NCBI GenBank assembly: GCA_026390795.1
Contig: JAPLFG010000003.1
Span: forward strand, 558,001-622,000
DNA from: Ignavibacteriales bacterium
Lineage (GTDB): Bacteria; Bacteroidota; Ignavibacteria; Ignavibacteriales; Melioribacteraceae
Direction of reading: 5' to 3'
DNA length: 64,000 nt
Below the pieces are notes generated by a model. That model saw only the letters and a list, made by a program, of their open reading frames with translations. It made no database searches and was not told the origin of the DNA. Both the position numbers and the translations under genes were made by a program. Below, one piece after another: positions 35,634 to 44,278 of this stretch. Position 1 is the stretch's first letter; each line of letters starts with the position of its first letter.

Positions 35634-36842
35634 ATGAAAATAAAATATCTATACGGCGCCCTATCTCTATTTCTAATTTGTTTTTTGACAATTGCTGCAA
35701 TTAACAAGAACGGAAACAGTGAACAGGAAAAAACTAATAAAGATGTAATTAAATTTTCGCACAAAGTGCATAAAGATATTACTGATTGCGCATCATGTCA
35801 TACCGCAGTATCCGAGAGCACGACTCTTAATATGCGACTCCTTCCTGAAAAATCTGTCTGTGAGACTTGTCATGATGTCGATGATGAAAAAAATTGCAAG
35901 CAGTGTCATTACGAAGATATAAACGAACCGCTGATTCAGAAGAAACCGGAAATGATTTTCAATCATAAATTTCATTTAACGGATCAGAAACTGGTTTGTG
36001 AATCTTGCCATAAAGGTTTGTCGGATGTTAATTATAGTTTCGAATCGGTTTCTGCTTTACCTGCAATGTCGGTTTGTTATGATTGTCATAACGGAACTAC
36101 AAAAGCAACAAACGTGTGCGAATCTTGTCATATCTCAACCGTTAAATTGATTCCACAAGATCATAAACAAGTATCTTTCTTAAAGAATCATAAGTTCACT
36201 GCGACGAAAGATGATGCTCAATGCCAAATGTGTCATAACAATTCATTCTGCGAATCATGTCACGTTTCTACAACCATGATTACTGAAAATAATAGTTCAC
36301 GCGATTTCTATACACCTTATTCACCACACAAATTTATTGATAATACAAAACAGCAGAATATAACAAGAGTACATGATTTGAATTATCAATTCACGCATGG
36401 AATTGATTTAAAAGGCAAAACATCGGAATGCCAGACATGTCATCAGCCAGAGACCTTCTGCGCTAAATGCCATGATTCTAAAGGCGGCGACTTTGCACTT
36501 GAAGGAACTCTTCCAACATCACACAAAGCTCCGAACTTTGTTACAATTGGCGTTGGAACAGGCGGCGGTCAACATGCAGTTCTAGCGCGTAGAGATATCG
36601 AACAATGTTCTTCATGTCACGATCTTCAAGGTGCTGATCAAAATTGCATTCTTTGCCATGTTGATAATGATGGAATCAAAGGAACTAATCCAAAAACGCA
36701 TCCAAGAAGTTTTGGTGCCGATTTGGAAAAAGGTGATTGGCATACAGACCAAGGATCGGTCTGCTATTCTTGTCATACAGATGCTAATGCACGTCCTGGT
36801 GGTATTAAAGGAGTCGGCTTCTGCGGTTATTGTCATAAATAA
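35634..36842 (+). CDS. Periplasmic multiheme cytochrome c, 14 CXXCH motifs
   Basis: 402 residues. The first 25 residues form a hydrophobic signal or anchor without a clear cleavage site. I count 14 CXXCH motifs. Scattered histidines (FSHKVHKD, FNHKFHLT, DHKQVSF, NHKF) are placed as distal ligands. Very short spacing occurs in places, for example CQMCHNNSFCESCH, which brings hemes close together as in wire-like cytochromes. It starts six bases after the barrel gene and is followed by the surface-type lipoprotein, so it is a good candidate for the inner, periplasm-facing cytochrome of the conduit. Confidence 0.9.
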   Translation: MKIKYLYGALSLFLICFLTIAAINKNGNSEQEKTNKDVIKFSHKVHKDITDCASCHTAVSESTTLNMRLLPEKSVCETCHDVDDEKNCKQCHYEDINEPLIQKKPEMIFNHKFHLTDQKLVCESCHKGLSDVNYSFESVSALPAMSVCYDCHNGTTKATNVCESCHISTVKLIPQDHKQVSFLKNHKFTATKDDAQCQMCHNNSFCESCHVSTTMITENNSSRDFYTPYSPHKFIDNTKQQNITRVHDLNYQFTHGIDLKGKTSECQTCHQPETFCAKCHDSKGGDFALEGTLPTSHKAPNFVTIGVGTGGGQHAVLARRDIEQCSSCHDLQGADQNCILCHVDNDGIKGTNPKTHPRSFGADLEKGDWHTDQGSVCYSCHTDANARPGGIKGVGFCGYCHK

Positions 36843-36863
36843 AAATTTTTTTCTGGATAAACT

Positions 36864-38036
36864 ATGAGATATACAAAATTTTATTTGCTCTTACTCGTTT
36901 CACTTGGAATTTTCTCTTCCTGCAGCGATTTAAAAAATGATGTGACTGCCCCGTCAAATTTTGCACTTCATGGCGTGGATGTCTTAAATCCTGCTTCGAT
37001 TAGTTTTCACGGTGTTACAGTAAAAGAGAAAGGATTGGAAAGCTGTAAACAATGTCATTCTTCAAAATTCGATGACGGAACTGCAATGTTAAGTTGCGCT
37101 TCGGTTAACTGCCATCCAAATATTTCTGTTCACCAGAACAAAGCGGCAATTAACGATCCTGCTTCATCATATTTTCATGGTTTGTTTATTGAGACAAAGA
37201 ATTTGAAAATGAGCGACTGTAACCAATGTCATGGAGCTAATTATTCCGGTGGAATTGCAAGTCCTGCTTGCAGCAGTTGTCACACGACAATTACCGTTCA
37301 TCAAAATGGAATTTCTGATCCCGCTTCGCAAAATTTTCATGGAAAATTTATTGCATCATTGAAATGGGATATGACAAATTGCAAAACATGTCATGGAACT
37401 AATTATGCCGGTAAGGTTGCAAGTCCATCGTGCAATACCTGCCACACAAATACCGGCGGACCGGAAGCGTGCAATACTTGTCATGGTAATTTTTCTGATC
37501 CTACTTCCATTGCACCGCCTAAAGATATTGCAGGTGATGTTGATACAAAATTTGCTGGAGTTGGTGCTCACGCTTCTCATCTTAAAAGTAGTAAAATTGG
37601 AATCGTTAAGTGTTCCGAATGTCATAACGTTCCTGCCACATTAAATTCTGCTGGACATATTGATAATACGGCAAGAGCTGAAGTTGTTTTCAAGACATAT
37701 GATTCCGCAGTTGGATCTTCCGCTTACGATTTGAGTACTTACAAATGTACCAACAATTATTGCCACGGAAGTTTTGCTTTTTCAAAAGCTAATTCTCAAT
37801 ATCCTTTCGCTTATACCGCCGATAAAATTGAGGGAAACAATTATCAACCGATATGGAATAAAGTTGATAATACTCAAGCTGCATGCGGTACATGTCATGG
37901 TTTACCTCCAAAAGGACACGTGGATGCTGATCTGAAAGGCTGTGCAACTTGTCATGCCGGAGTTGTTGATCAGTACGGTAAAATTATTGATGCAACAAAA
38001 CATATGAATGGCAAAATAAACGTCTTCGGAAATTGA
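36864..38036 (+). CDS. Multiheme c-type lipoprotein with CXXCH and CX4CH motifs
   Basis: 390 residues. The N-terminus ends in LGIFSSCSD, a lipobox-type cysteine, so it is likely a lipoprotein. There are nine CXXCH and two CX4CH motifs (CASVNCH and CTNNYCH). The CX4CH followed later by CXXCH is the pattern of the Geobacter outer-surface cytochrome repeat family (GSu_C4xC__C2xCH). Residues about 45-200 carry three related repeats, each with FHG, then CXXCH, GG or GK, SPxC and a second CXXCH. These features suit an outer-membrane, possibly cell-surface, electron-transfer cytochrome. It is the last gene before a strong terminator. Confidence 0.88.
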   Translation: MRYTKFYLLLLVSLGIFSSCSDLKNDVTAPSNFALHGVDVLNPASISFHGVTVKEKGLESCKQCHSSKFDDGTAMLSCASVNCHPNISVHQNKAAINDPASSYFHGLFIETKNLKMSDCNQCHGANYSGGIASPACSSCHTTITVHQNGISDPASQNFHGKFIASLKWDMTNCKTCHGTNYAGKVASPSCNTCHTNTGGPEACNTCHGNFSDPTSIAPPKDIAGDVDTKFAGVGAHASHLKSSKIGIVKCSECHNVPATLNSAGHIDNTARAEVVFKTYDSAVGSSAYDLSTYKCTNNYCHGSFAFSKANSQYPFAYTADKIEGNNYQPIWNKVDNTQAACGTCHGLPPKGHVDADLKGCATCHAGVVDQYGKIIDATKHMNGKINVFGN

Positions 38037-38052
38037 AATAATTTTTATTTTC

Positions 38053-38080
38053 AAAGCCGCTTTCGAGCGGCTTTTTTTTT
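38053..38080 (+). terminator. Rho-independent terminator after the conduit genes
   Basis: A 9-bp perfect stem AAAGCCGCT / AGCGGCTTT with TTCG loop, running into nine T's. It begins 17 bases after the stop of the lipoprotein cytochrome. Confidence 0.92.
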
Positions 38081-38288
38081 GCAAATCTCCAATTCACGAT
38101 ATCAAGAATTCATCTCCTTTTCTTTTCTTTCGAAGACTCTTTTACTTGAAGAGGATCAATACAATAACAAAAAAAACCTTGATTGATCAAAATGAAAGAG
38201 ATAACTTTAATTAATGTTTCACCGAATGTTTATAAATAGAGTTTATAAAAATCAATATTTGCTTAAATGAAATCTGAGATTCTAAACA

Positions 38289-38654
38289 ATGGAAAAGCCA
38301 AAATTAATTGTTGTTGAAGATGACGATTTAAGTCAGATAATCTATGAAAACATCTTCTCCAAATATTTTGAAATAACTGTATGCACGAACGATTCAAAGT
38401 TTTATGATTCCCTTAAAACGGCGCATTATGATATCTTCTTAATTGATTTAGGGCTTGGCAAAGGGAAAAACGGTGTGCAGCTGATTGAAGAGCTAAGATT
38501 GATGGAAGAATATAAAACTACGCCAATCATTGTTGTAACCGCTTATACATTAAGGAAAGATGAGCAGATTTCTATGCTTGCCGGCGCAACAAAGTTTCTG
38601 CAAAAACCGATTGATAACAAAGTATTGCTGAATGAATTTAAAAGTTACTTCTAA
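38289..38654 (+). CDS. Stand-alone receiver-domain response regulator
   Basis: 121 residues, receiver domain only. LIVVEDDDLSQIIYE holds the acidic pocket, IFLIDLGLGKGKNG the acceptor Asp (about residue 57), VVTAYT the Thr/Ser, and LQKPID the conserved Lys. It has no output domain, so it probably acts in a phosphorelay or by protein contact. The nearest kinase upstream is the heme-motif kinase 12 kb away, and the hybrid kinase without a visible Hpt is also on this window; no pairing can be asserted. It lies alone between the conduit terminator and the heme operon promoter. Confidence 0.87.
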   Translation: MEKPKLIVVEDDDLSQIIYENIFSKYFEITVCTNDSKFYDSLKTAHYDIFLIDLGLGKGKNGVQLIEELRLMEEYKTTPIIVVTAYTLRKDEQISMLAGATKFLQKPIDNKVLLNEFKSYF

Positions 38655-38810
38655 GTTTCCTTACAAGTTCATCTTTAATCTCATGTTTCAAAAAACATTA
38701 AGAAAGCTGGCTTTTTGAGCCCCATTTTGTACTAATTAGATCTTAATTCGTCAAGAATAGTATTTGACGACCCTTCTTTTGTAAGTTTTTGGGGTGAGAT
38801 TTTCATAATT

Positions 38811-38839
38811 TTGACATCACAAAAAACAAGCCATATAAT
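38811..38839 (+). promoter_or_regulatory. Consensus promoter of the heme operon
   Basis: TTGACA (38811-38816) and TATAAT (38834-38839) with an exact 17-base spacer, all twelve positions matching the sigma-70 consensus. The start codon of the next gene is at 38854, so a normal start point would leave only about seven to nine untranslated bases. Confidence 0.7.
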
Positions 38840-38853
38840 TTTTTTGAGAATAT

Positions 38854-39678
38854 ATGCTTCAATCGATAGATATACTAAATTTTTTACTTCCTCTCTTTTA
38901 TGCACTTGCATTTGCAATATACTGTTTCGATTTTTTCAATGAGAAGAAGTTTATAAGCGATTCCAAGCGAATAGTTTTATTCGTCACATTGCTTTTACAT
39001 ACTTTTTATTTAATATCTAGAACAATTGAATATAACCATCCGCCGATAACTAATAAATTTGAGATATTTTCTCTAATTGCTTTCTCGATCGGATTCTCTT
39101 ATTTCGTTCTTGAACTGCTGACTGATATTCGCGGAACCGGTGCTTTCATTATCTTATTTTCTCTTTTTTTTCAGACCATTTCTTCTCTCTTTGTTGAACA
39201 CAATTACATAGTTCCGGAGGTTTTAAGGAACCGTCTTCTTGGACTTCATGTAGTCAACGCACTTTTGGGATATTCCGGAATTACGGTCTCTGCGGTTTAC
39301 GGACTGCTTTATATGCTTCTCTACAAAAACTTAAAAACCAATAAATTCGGTTTGATCTTCGATCGATTACCAAATCTGGAAATTTTAGAAAAGCTCAGTT
39401 TTTATTCTGCCGTAATTGGTTTTGTACTTTTAACATTTGCAATTGTTATAGGAATTATTTGGCTTCCGAGCGCCTTCCCGCATTTCAGCTATCTTGATCC
39501 AAAATTAATTGGCACTTTATTCGTCTGGTTTGTTTACGGAATCGGAATTTTAAGTAAACTTTTAGGCGGTTTGTATGGTAAAAAAGTAATTCTTTTTTCA
39601 TTAATCGGTTTTGTTGTTGCGATACTATCATTGATAACTACGAACACATTGGCAAAGACGTTTCACTCGTTTTATTGA
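38854..39678 (+). CDS. CcsA/HemX-like cytochrome c assembly membrane protein
   Basis: 274 residues, eight hydrophobic helices. A WWD-like periplasmic element is reduced, but the family layout is visible: YNHPPITNKFEIFSLIAFSIG (His in the early periplasmic loop), LLGLHVVNALLGYSGITVSAVYGLLYML, and a late LIGTLFVWFVYGI helix. Proteins of this type immediately before hemA are called HemX in Bacillus and are thought to influence glutamyl-tRNA reductase level; CcsA itself handles heme for cytochrome c maturation. The sequence does not decide between the two. It is the first gene of the heme operon, 10 bases before hemA, and has almost no leader. Confidence 0.83.
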   Translation: MLQSIDILNFLLPLFYALAFAIYCFDFFNEKKFISDSKRIVLFVTLLLHTFYLISRTIEYNHPPITNKFEIFSLIAFSIGFSYFVLELLTDIRGTGAFIILFSLFFQTISSLFVEHNYIVPEVLRNRLLGLHVVNALLGYSGITVSAVYGLLYMLLYKNLKTNKFGLIFDRLPNLEILEKLSFYSAVIGFVLLTFAIVIGIIWLPSAFPHFSYLDPKLIGTLFVWFVYGIGILSKLLGGLYGKKVILFSLIGFVVAILSLITTNTLAKTFHSFY

Positions 39679-39688
39679 AAGTTTTAAA

Positions 39689-41014
39689 ATGAATTTAGTC
39701 GGCATATCAATAAATCATAATACTTCTCCTCTCGATCTTCGAGAAGCAATCCATCTTAGTCGGGATGAAATTGTAGAGTTCATCCCTCGCTTAAAGGAAT
39801 CTTTGTTTTCTGAAGGAGTTGTAATTTCAACGTGCAACCGGACTGAAATATTCGGCTTTCCTGAAAATTCTGGATTAGACACAACACAGCTTATAGAAAA
39901 ACTTATTGATTTCAAACCGGGTGCGGGCATTCAACCGCAGCATATTACAAAATATTTTTCTTGCGGGGCAGTTAAACATTTATTCTCTGTAGCTTCTGGA
40001 ATTGATTCAATGATAATAGGCGACAGCCAAATTTTGGGACAGGTAAAAGAGGCATTCGAAATTTCGGAGGATTTAAGTTTTGCAGGATCTGTTCTTCGCC
40101 GAATCTTTGATACGGCAACCCGGACTGGAAAACGTGCTATTAAAGAAACGACAATAGGAGAAGGCGCTGTAACTGTTAGTTACGCGGCTGTTCAAGTTGT
40201 TGAAAAGATTTTTGCTAATCTCGAGAAGAAATCTGCGCTTGTAATTGGAGCTGGCGAAACAGGAGAACTTGCAGCAATTCATCTTCGGGATAAAGGAGTT
40301 GGCAAAATTGCTATTTGTAACAGAACAATTGATCGTGCAGAAAAATTGGCAGAAAAAGTTCATGGGGAAATAATTCCATTTCAATTTCTAGCTGAACAAC
40401 TGCAAAACTTTGATATTATAATCAGTGCAACAAGCGCCGATAATCTAATAATTTCTTTTGATAACGTTAAAGCTGCTGTCAAAAAAAGACGTGGTTCACC
40501 TGTTGTCTTAATGGATATTGCAGTTCCACGCGATATTGATCCGGAAGTGAAGAAAATTGATAATGTGTTTTATCACGATATGGATTCGCTAAAAATCATT
40601 GTAGATCAAAATTTACAGAAGCGGCGCGATCAGATTCCGCTCGTAAATAAAATAATTATGGAAGAAATGATAGGGTTCTTCGGCTGGTATAATACACTTG
40701 ATGTTGTACCTACAATCAAAACTATGCGTTCTTTTTTCGAAGAGATACGGCACGACGAACTTGAGAAGATTAGGAATAAAGTAAGTGATGATGATTACAC
40801 AAAGATTGAAGATATGACACGCAGAATGATCGGTAGGCTTCTTCATAATCCAACTGTCAAACTGAGAGAGTTTGCTGAAACCGGAGCCAACATAAATGAT
40901 GTAACGGCCAAAACAATGATTTTGAAAGAATTATTTAATCTGGATCATTTGCAGTCAAATGGAAATGAATCGAATAATGATAATAAATCTGAGGAGAATT
41001 TTGATAAAGAATAA
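39689..41014 (+). CDS. hemA: Glutamyl-tRNA reductase
   Basis: 441 residues, full length. The catalytic cysteine is Cys49 in ISTCNRTEIFGF, preceded by GISINHNTSPLDLRE as in all GluTR. The NADPH-binding Rossmann part starts at ALVIGAGETGELAA (about 185) after EGAVTVSYAAVQV. The C-terminal dimerisation helix is present. It reduces glutamyl-tRNA to glutamate 1-semialdehyde, the first committed step of the C5 heme route; its partner HemL is encoded 12.7 kb downstream at the end of this region. The last 14 bases overlap the probable start of hemC. Confidence 0.96.
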   Translation: MNLVGISINHNTSPLDLREAIHLSRDEIVEFIPRLKESLFSEGVVISTCNRTEIFGFPENSGLDTTQLIEKLIDFKPGAGIQPQHITKYFSCGAVKHLFSVASGIDSMIIGDSQILGQVKEAFEISEDLSFAGSVLRRIFDTATRTGKRAIKETTIGEGAVTVSYAAVQVVEKIFANLEKKSALVIGAGETGELAAIHLRDKGVGKIAICNRTIDRAEKLAEKVHGEIIPFQFLAEQLQNFDIIISATSADNLIISFDNVKAAVKKRRGSPVVLMDIAVPRDIDPEVKKIDNVFYHDMDSLKIIVDQNLQKRRDQIPLVNKIIMEEMIGFFGWYNTLDVVPTIKTMRSFFEEIRHDELEKIRNKVSDDDYTKIEDMTRRMIGRLLHNPTVKLREFAETGANINDVTAKTMILKELFNLDHLQSNGNESNNDNKSEENFDKE

Positions 41015-41945
41015 ACTTGTGATCGGATCGCGCGGCAGTGCACTTGCACTCTGGCAAGCTAATTTTATTAAAAAGGAATTGGAACGAAAAAATAAAGATC
41101 TTTCAGTAGAAATAAAGATCATAAATACTAAAGGCGATAAGATTCTTGATGTAGCACTTTCTAAAATTGGCGATAAAGGTTTATTCACAAAAGAATTGGA
41201 AAATGAATTGCTGAAAGGAACAATTGATATTGCTGTTCACAGTTTGAAAGATTTACAGACTGAAATTCCAAAAGGATTGAAACTTGCCGCTGTTACTAAA
41301 CGTCACCCCGTTGAAGATATTCTGATTGCTCGTAAAAAGGGAACCAAAATTAACAACCTACCCGAGAATGCAATTGTAGCTACAGGTTCGCTTAGAAGAA
41401 GATCTCAATTGCTTCATCTTCGTCCTGATTTAAGAATTGAAGAACTTCGCGGCAATGTTCCTACAAGAATTAAAAAGTTTTTAGACTCTAAGTGGGATGC
41501 AATAATTTTAGCCCGTGCCGGCGTTGAAAGACTGAAACTGAACAAGCATATTTCAAGTATCATAAGCACTGATGAAATATTACCCGCGGTTGGACAAGGC
41601 GCTCTAGGAATTGAGATTAAAGAGAATAATAAACTTGCAGAAAGAGTTTTAAAATCAATCCATGATGAAAAAACTTATGTTGCAATTCGCGCTGAACGTG
41701 CATTATTGAAATCCTTAGAAGGCGGCTGCCAGGTTCCTATCGGCGCACTTGCACAAGTAAAAACAAATGGGTTATATCTTGATGCGATGGTTGGATCAGT
41801 TGATGGTTCGGTTACTTTCAGAAAGAAAATGCGAGGCACGAAAGCAGATCCGGAAAAACTTGGTCAAAATTTAGCAAAGGATTTACTAAAAGCAGGTGTT
41901 GCTGCAATTTTGAAAGATGTTTACAATAATGCGCGGTCAAAATGA
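41001..41945 (+). CDS. hemC: Hydroxymethylbilane synthase
   Basis: The probable start is the TTG at 41001, four bases after GAGGAG, which yields MIKNKLVIGSRGSALALWQ, the normal family N-terminus (314 residues). ATGs at 40959 and 40977 in the same frame would add 8-14 residues inside hemA and lack a good SD. Motifs: the RGSALAL loop, KDLQTEIPKG, GSLRRRSQL (substrate-binding arginines), ELRGNVPTR, and the dipyrromethane-cofactor Cys in EGGCQVPIGA. It joins four porphobilinogens to hydroxymethylbilane. It overlaps hemA by 14 and hemD by four bases. Confidence 0.95.
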   Translation: MIKNKLVIGSRGSALALWQANFIKKELERKNKDLSVEIKIINTKGDKILDVALSKIGDKGLFTKELENELLKGTIDIAVHSLKDLQTEIPKGLKLAAVTKRHPVEDILIARKKGTKINNLPENAIVATGSLRRRSQLLHLRPDLRIEELRGNVPTRIKKFLDSKWDAIILARAGVERLKLNKHISSIISTDEILPAVGQGALGIEIKENNKLAERVLKSIHDEKTYVAIRAERALLKSLEGGCQVPIGALAQVKTNGLYLDAMVGSVDGSVTFRKKMRGTKADPEKLGQNLAKDLLKAGVAAILKDVYNNARSK

Positions 41946-42727
41946 ATTCACTAAGAAACAAAACGATACTTATTACCAAGAGTGAACTGGAAAGCAAAAA
42001 GAATTTAGATGCTTTGAAACATGAAGGCGCTGAATTACTTTTTTGCCCGACGATTAAAATTGTACCGGCAATTAATTCTCCGGAACTTGATGATGCGTTA
42101 CGGATGTTTAATCAATTTGATTACCTGGTATTTACATCCGCCAATGCTGTCGAAGTTTTTTTTGATATCGCTGCTAAAAGAAAGCTGAATCTATCAAAAG
42201 CAAAAGTAGCTGTTGTAGGAAAAAGCACTGCCGATGAATGCGAATCCGTTGGAATCAGAGTTGATATTATACCGGATGAATTCAGTTCAAAAGGATTGAT
42301 TGACAAATTATCAGAATTTGATTTGATAAATAAAAAAATATTTATTCCCGGCTCTTCTCTATCTGGCGGAGATCTGAATCTTGGTTTATCTGAACTTGGC
42401 GCACAAGTATATTCAGTTCCGGTTTATGATGTTGTTCCAAACGACTTGAACAATTTAAAAAACGAGCACAAGAAAATTCAAAAGAAACATCCTAACGTTT
42501 TTATTTTTACAAGTCCTTCTTCGTTTAATAATTTTCTTAGAATAATGAGTGTTACGGATTCTGATAAGTATTTTGGAACAAGTACCATTTGCGCTATTGG
42601 GGCCACTACTGAAAGCGCGATACGAGAAAAAGGGCTTGCAGTACATATTGTACCAAAAACTTTTTCGCTTCAAGGTGTTTCAGAAGCGATTATAAAATAT
42701 TTTCAAATTACTGCTGATATAGCATAA
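41942..42727 (+). CDS. hemD: Uroporphyrinogen-III synthase
   Basis: 261 residues with the loosely conserved HemD fold: NKTILITKSELESKKNLDAL at the start, YLVFTSANAVEVFFDIA (about 60-75) and VFIFTSPSSFNNFLRIM in the second lobe, and ICAIGATTESAIREKGL near the end. These are the family's usual FTSxNAV and IGxTT landmarks. It closes and inverts ring D of hydroxymethylbilane. Its ATG overlaps the hemC stop (ATGA), and the low conservation of this enzyme makes its position between hemC and hemE the strongest support. Confidence 0.93.
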   Translation: MNSLRNKTILITKSELESKKNLDALKHEGAELLFCPTIKIVPAINSPELDDALRMFNQFDYLVFTSANAVEVFFDIAAKRKLNLSKAKVAVVGKSTADECESVGIRVDIIPDEFSSKGLIDKLSEFDLINKKIFIPGSSLSGGDLNLGLSELGAQVYSVPVYDVVPNDLNNLKNEHKKIQKKHPNVFIFTSPSSFNNFLRIMSVTDSDKYFGTSTICAIGATTESAIREKGLAVHIVPKTFSLQGVSEAIIKYFQITADIA

Positions 42728-42738
42728 CCGGAGGATTC

Positions 42739-43785
42739 TTGACCAAATTAAAAAATGATTTATTTCTTAGAGCTTGCAAAGGAAAATCAGTTGAATATAC
42801 ACCGACGTGGATAATGCGTCAAGCAGGAAGATATCTGCCGGAATATAGAGCTATCCGAGAAAAAGCCGATTTTATAACGATGTGCAAAACACCTGAACTC
42901 GCGGCAGAAGTTACAATTCAACCAGTTGATATTATTGGAGTTGATGCGGCAATCATATTTTCTGATATACTTGTAATTCCTGAGGCGATGGGAATGCATC
43001 TTGAGATGATTGAAAGCAAAGGTCCAAAACTTTATAATCCAATCCGCACAGCAGATGATGTTAATAAATTGAAAGTGATTGATCCAACGAAGGATTTGAA
43101 ATATGTGCTTGATGCCGTCTCTCTTGCTAAAAGAGAATTGAACGGACGTGTTCCGTTAATTGGTTTTGCAGGCTCACCTTGGACTTTAATGACCTACATG
43201 GTTGAAGGCGGCGGATCAAAAAGTTTTTCGGAGATAAAAAAATTCATTTACAACAAGCCTAAAGCCGCACACTTGTTGTTGCATAAGTTGGCAGATTCTG
43301 TTGCCGATTATCTTTCGGCAAAAATTGAAGCCGGTGCAAATGCAGTTCAGATATTTGATACTTGGGGCGGATTACTTTCGCCGACCGATTTTGAAGAATT
43401 TTCTCTAGCGTATATTCAGAAAGTTATTTCTCAAATTAAAAGAAAAGACGAGCCTGTAATTGTATTTGCTAAAGGCGTTCATTATAAATTGAACAAGCTT
43501 GCGGATTGCGGAGCGGATGTTATTGGTCTTGATTGGACAATGGAACTTGGGAAAGTTAGAAGTAAGATCGGCAACAAAGTCGCACTTCAAGGGAACCTTG
43601 ATCCGACAGTTTTGTATGGTGATAAAGATAAAATTAGAAAAGAAGCGATAAAAGTATTGAAGTCATTCGGTAAACATAACGGTCACATCTTCAATCTCGG
43701 ACACGGTATATTACCTGACGTTCCGCCAGAAAACGCGAAATATTTAGTAGATGTTGTTAAAGAAGAGAGTAAAGTGTTTCATTAG
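42739..43785 (+). CDS. hemE: Uroporphyrinogen decarboxylase
   Basis: 348 residues from a TTG start at 42739 preceded by CCGGAGGA. The start includes the signature PTWIMRQAGRYLPEYRAIREK, whose Arg and Asp residues bind the substrate carboxyls. Later landmarks are IIFSDILVIPEAMGM, GFAGSPWTLMTYMVEGGGS, FDTWGGLLS, GLDWTMELG and HGILPDVPPENA. It decarboxylates the four acetate side chains of uroporphyrinogen III. A four-helix-bundle element follows immediately and separates it from hemN. Confidence 0.96.
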   Translation: MTKLKNDLFLRACKGKSVEYTPTWIMRQAGRYLPEYRAIREKADFITMCKTPELAAEVTIQPVDIIGVDAAIIFSDILVIPEAMGMHLEMIESKGPKLYNPIRTADDVNKLKVIDPTKDLKYVLDAVSLAKRELNGRVPLIGFAGSPWTLMTYMVEGGGSKSFSEIKKFIYNKPKAAHLLLHKLADSVADYLSAKIEAGANAVQIFDTWGGLLSPTDFEEFSLAYIQKVISQIKRKDEPVIVFAKGVHYKLNKLADCGADVIGLDWTMELGKVRSKIGNKVALQGNLDPTVLYGDKDKIRKEAIKVLKSFGKHNGHIFNLGHGILPDVPPENAKYLVDVVKEESKVFH

Positions 43786-43794
43786 TAAGGAAAG

Positions 43795-44256
43795 AAGGAA
43801 AGAATCGTCCCGCTTCGCAGGACTCAAAGAAGAAATTAGATGAAGACTTTTGAAGAGATACCGGTTTATCAAAAATCAAAAGAATTATGTGTAGAGATTT
43901 ACAGATTAAATAATTCTAAATTTCAAAAGGATTTCGGTTTTAAAGATCAAATACAAAGAGCAGCTATTTCTGTAATGAATAATATTGCAGAGGGTTTTGA
44001 AAGAGGCAGCAACAAAGATTTTGTAAAATTTCTCTATTACTCAAAAGGATCTGTTGGAGAAATAAGAAGCCTATTAAATGTTGCCGTTGAGTTGGGCTAT
44101 ATTGAACCACAACTCTATGAAAAGTTGAAGAATGATTGTTTGGAAATTTCGAAACAACTTTCAAATTTTATAAAATATTTATCAACAAAATAGAACCATC
44201 ATTAATTATTGAGCGAAGCGATTCTTTCCTTTTTTGGATGGAATGATTCTTTCCTT
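43795..44256. repeat. Inverted-repeat-bounded element around a four-helix-bundle gene
   Basis: AAGGAAAGAATCG at 43795-43807 returns as its exact inverse CGATTCTTTCCTT at 44219-44231; a second partial copy GATTCTTTCCTT is at 44245-44256. Next to these, CGCTTCGC (43811-43818) pairs with GCGAAGCG (44213-44220). Transcript from hemE to hemN would therefore bring the two ends together in a 20-bp interrupted stem with the small gene in the loop. Confidence 0.7.
43840..44193 (+). CDS. Four-helix-bundle protein (S23 / TIGR02436 type)
   Basis: 117 residues, all alpha. The family landmarks are present: EEIPVYQKSKELCVEIY, GFKDQIQRAAISVMNNIAEGFERGS (helix 2-3 signature), FLYYSKGSVGEIRSLLNVAVELGY and a last amphipathic helix. 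Proteins of this family are encoded in 23S rRNA intervening sequences and at many chromosomal sites; some (Avd) serve diversity-generating retroelements, but there is no reverse transcriptase here. The function is unknown. It interrupts the heme operon and lies between inverted repeats; no good SD is seen before the ATG. Confidence 0.85.
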   Translation: MKTFEEIPVYQKSKELCVEIYRLNNSKFQKDFGFKDQIQRAAISVMNNIAEGFERGSNKDFVKFLYYSKGSVGEIRSLLNVAVELGYIEPQLYEKLKNDCLEISKQLSNFIKYLSTK

Positions 44257-44278
44257 AGTGAATTAGACTGGAGTAGAA

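Noticed and set aside
38289-38654. Cognate regulator of the heme-motif kinase
   Set aside because: That kinase is already followed by two regulators in its own operon; this receiver is separated by two terminators.
43840-44193. Diversity-generating retroelement accessory gene (avd)
   Set aside because: The family is shared, but no reverse transcriptase, template repeat or variable repeat was seen on the window.
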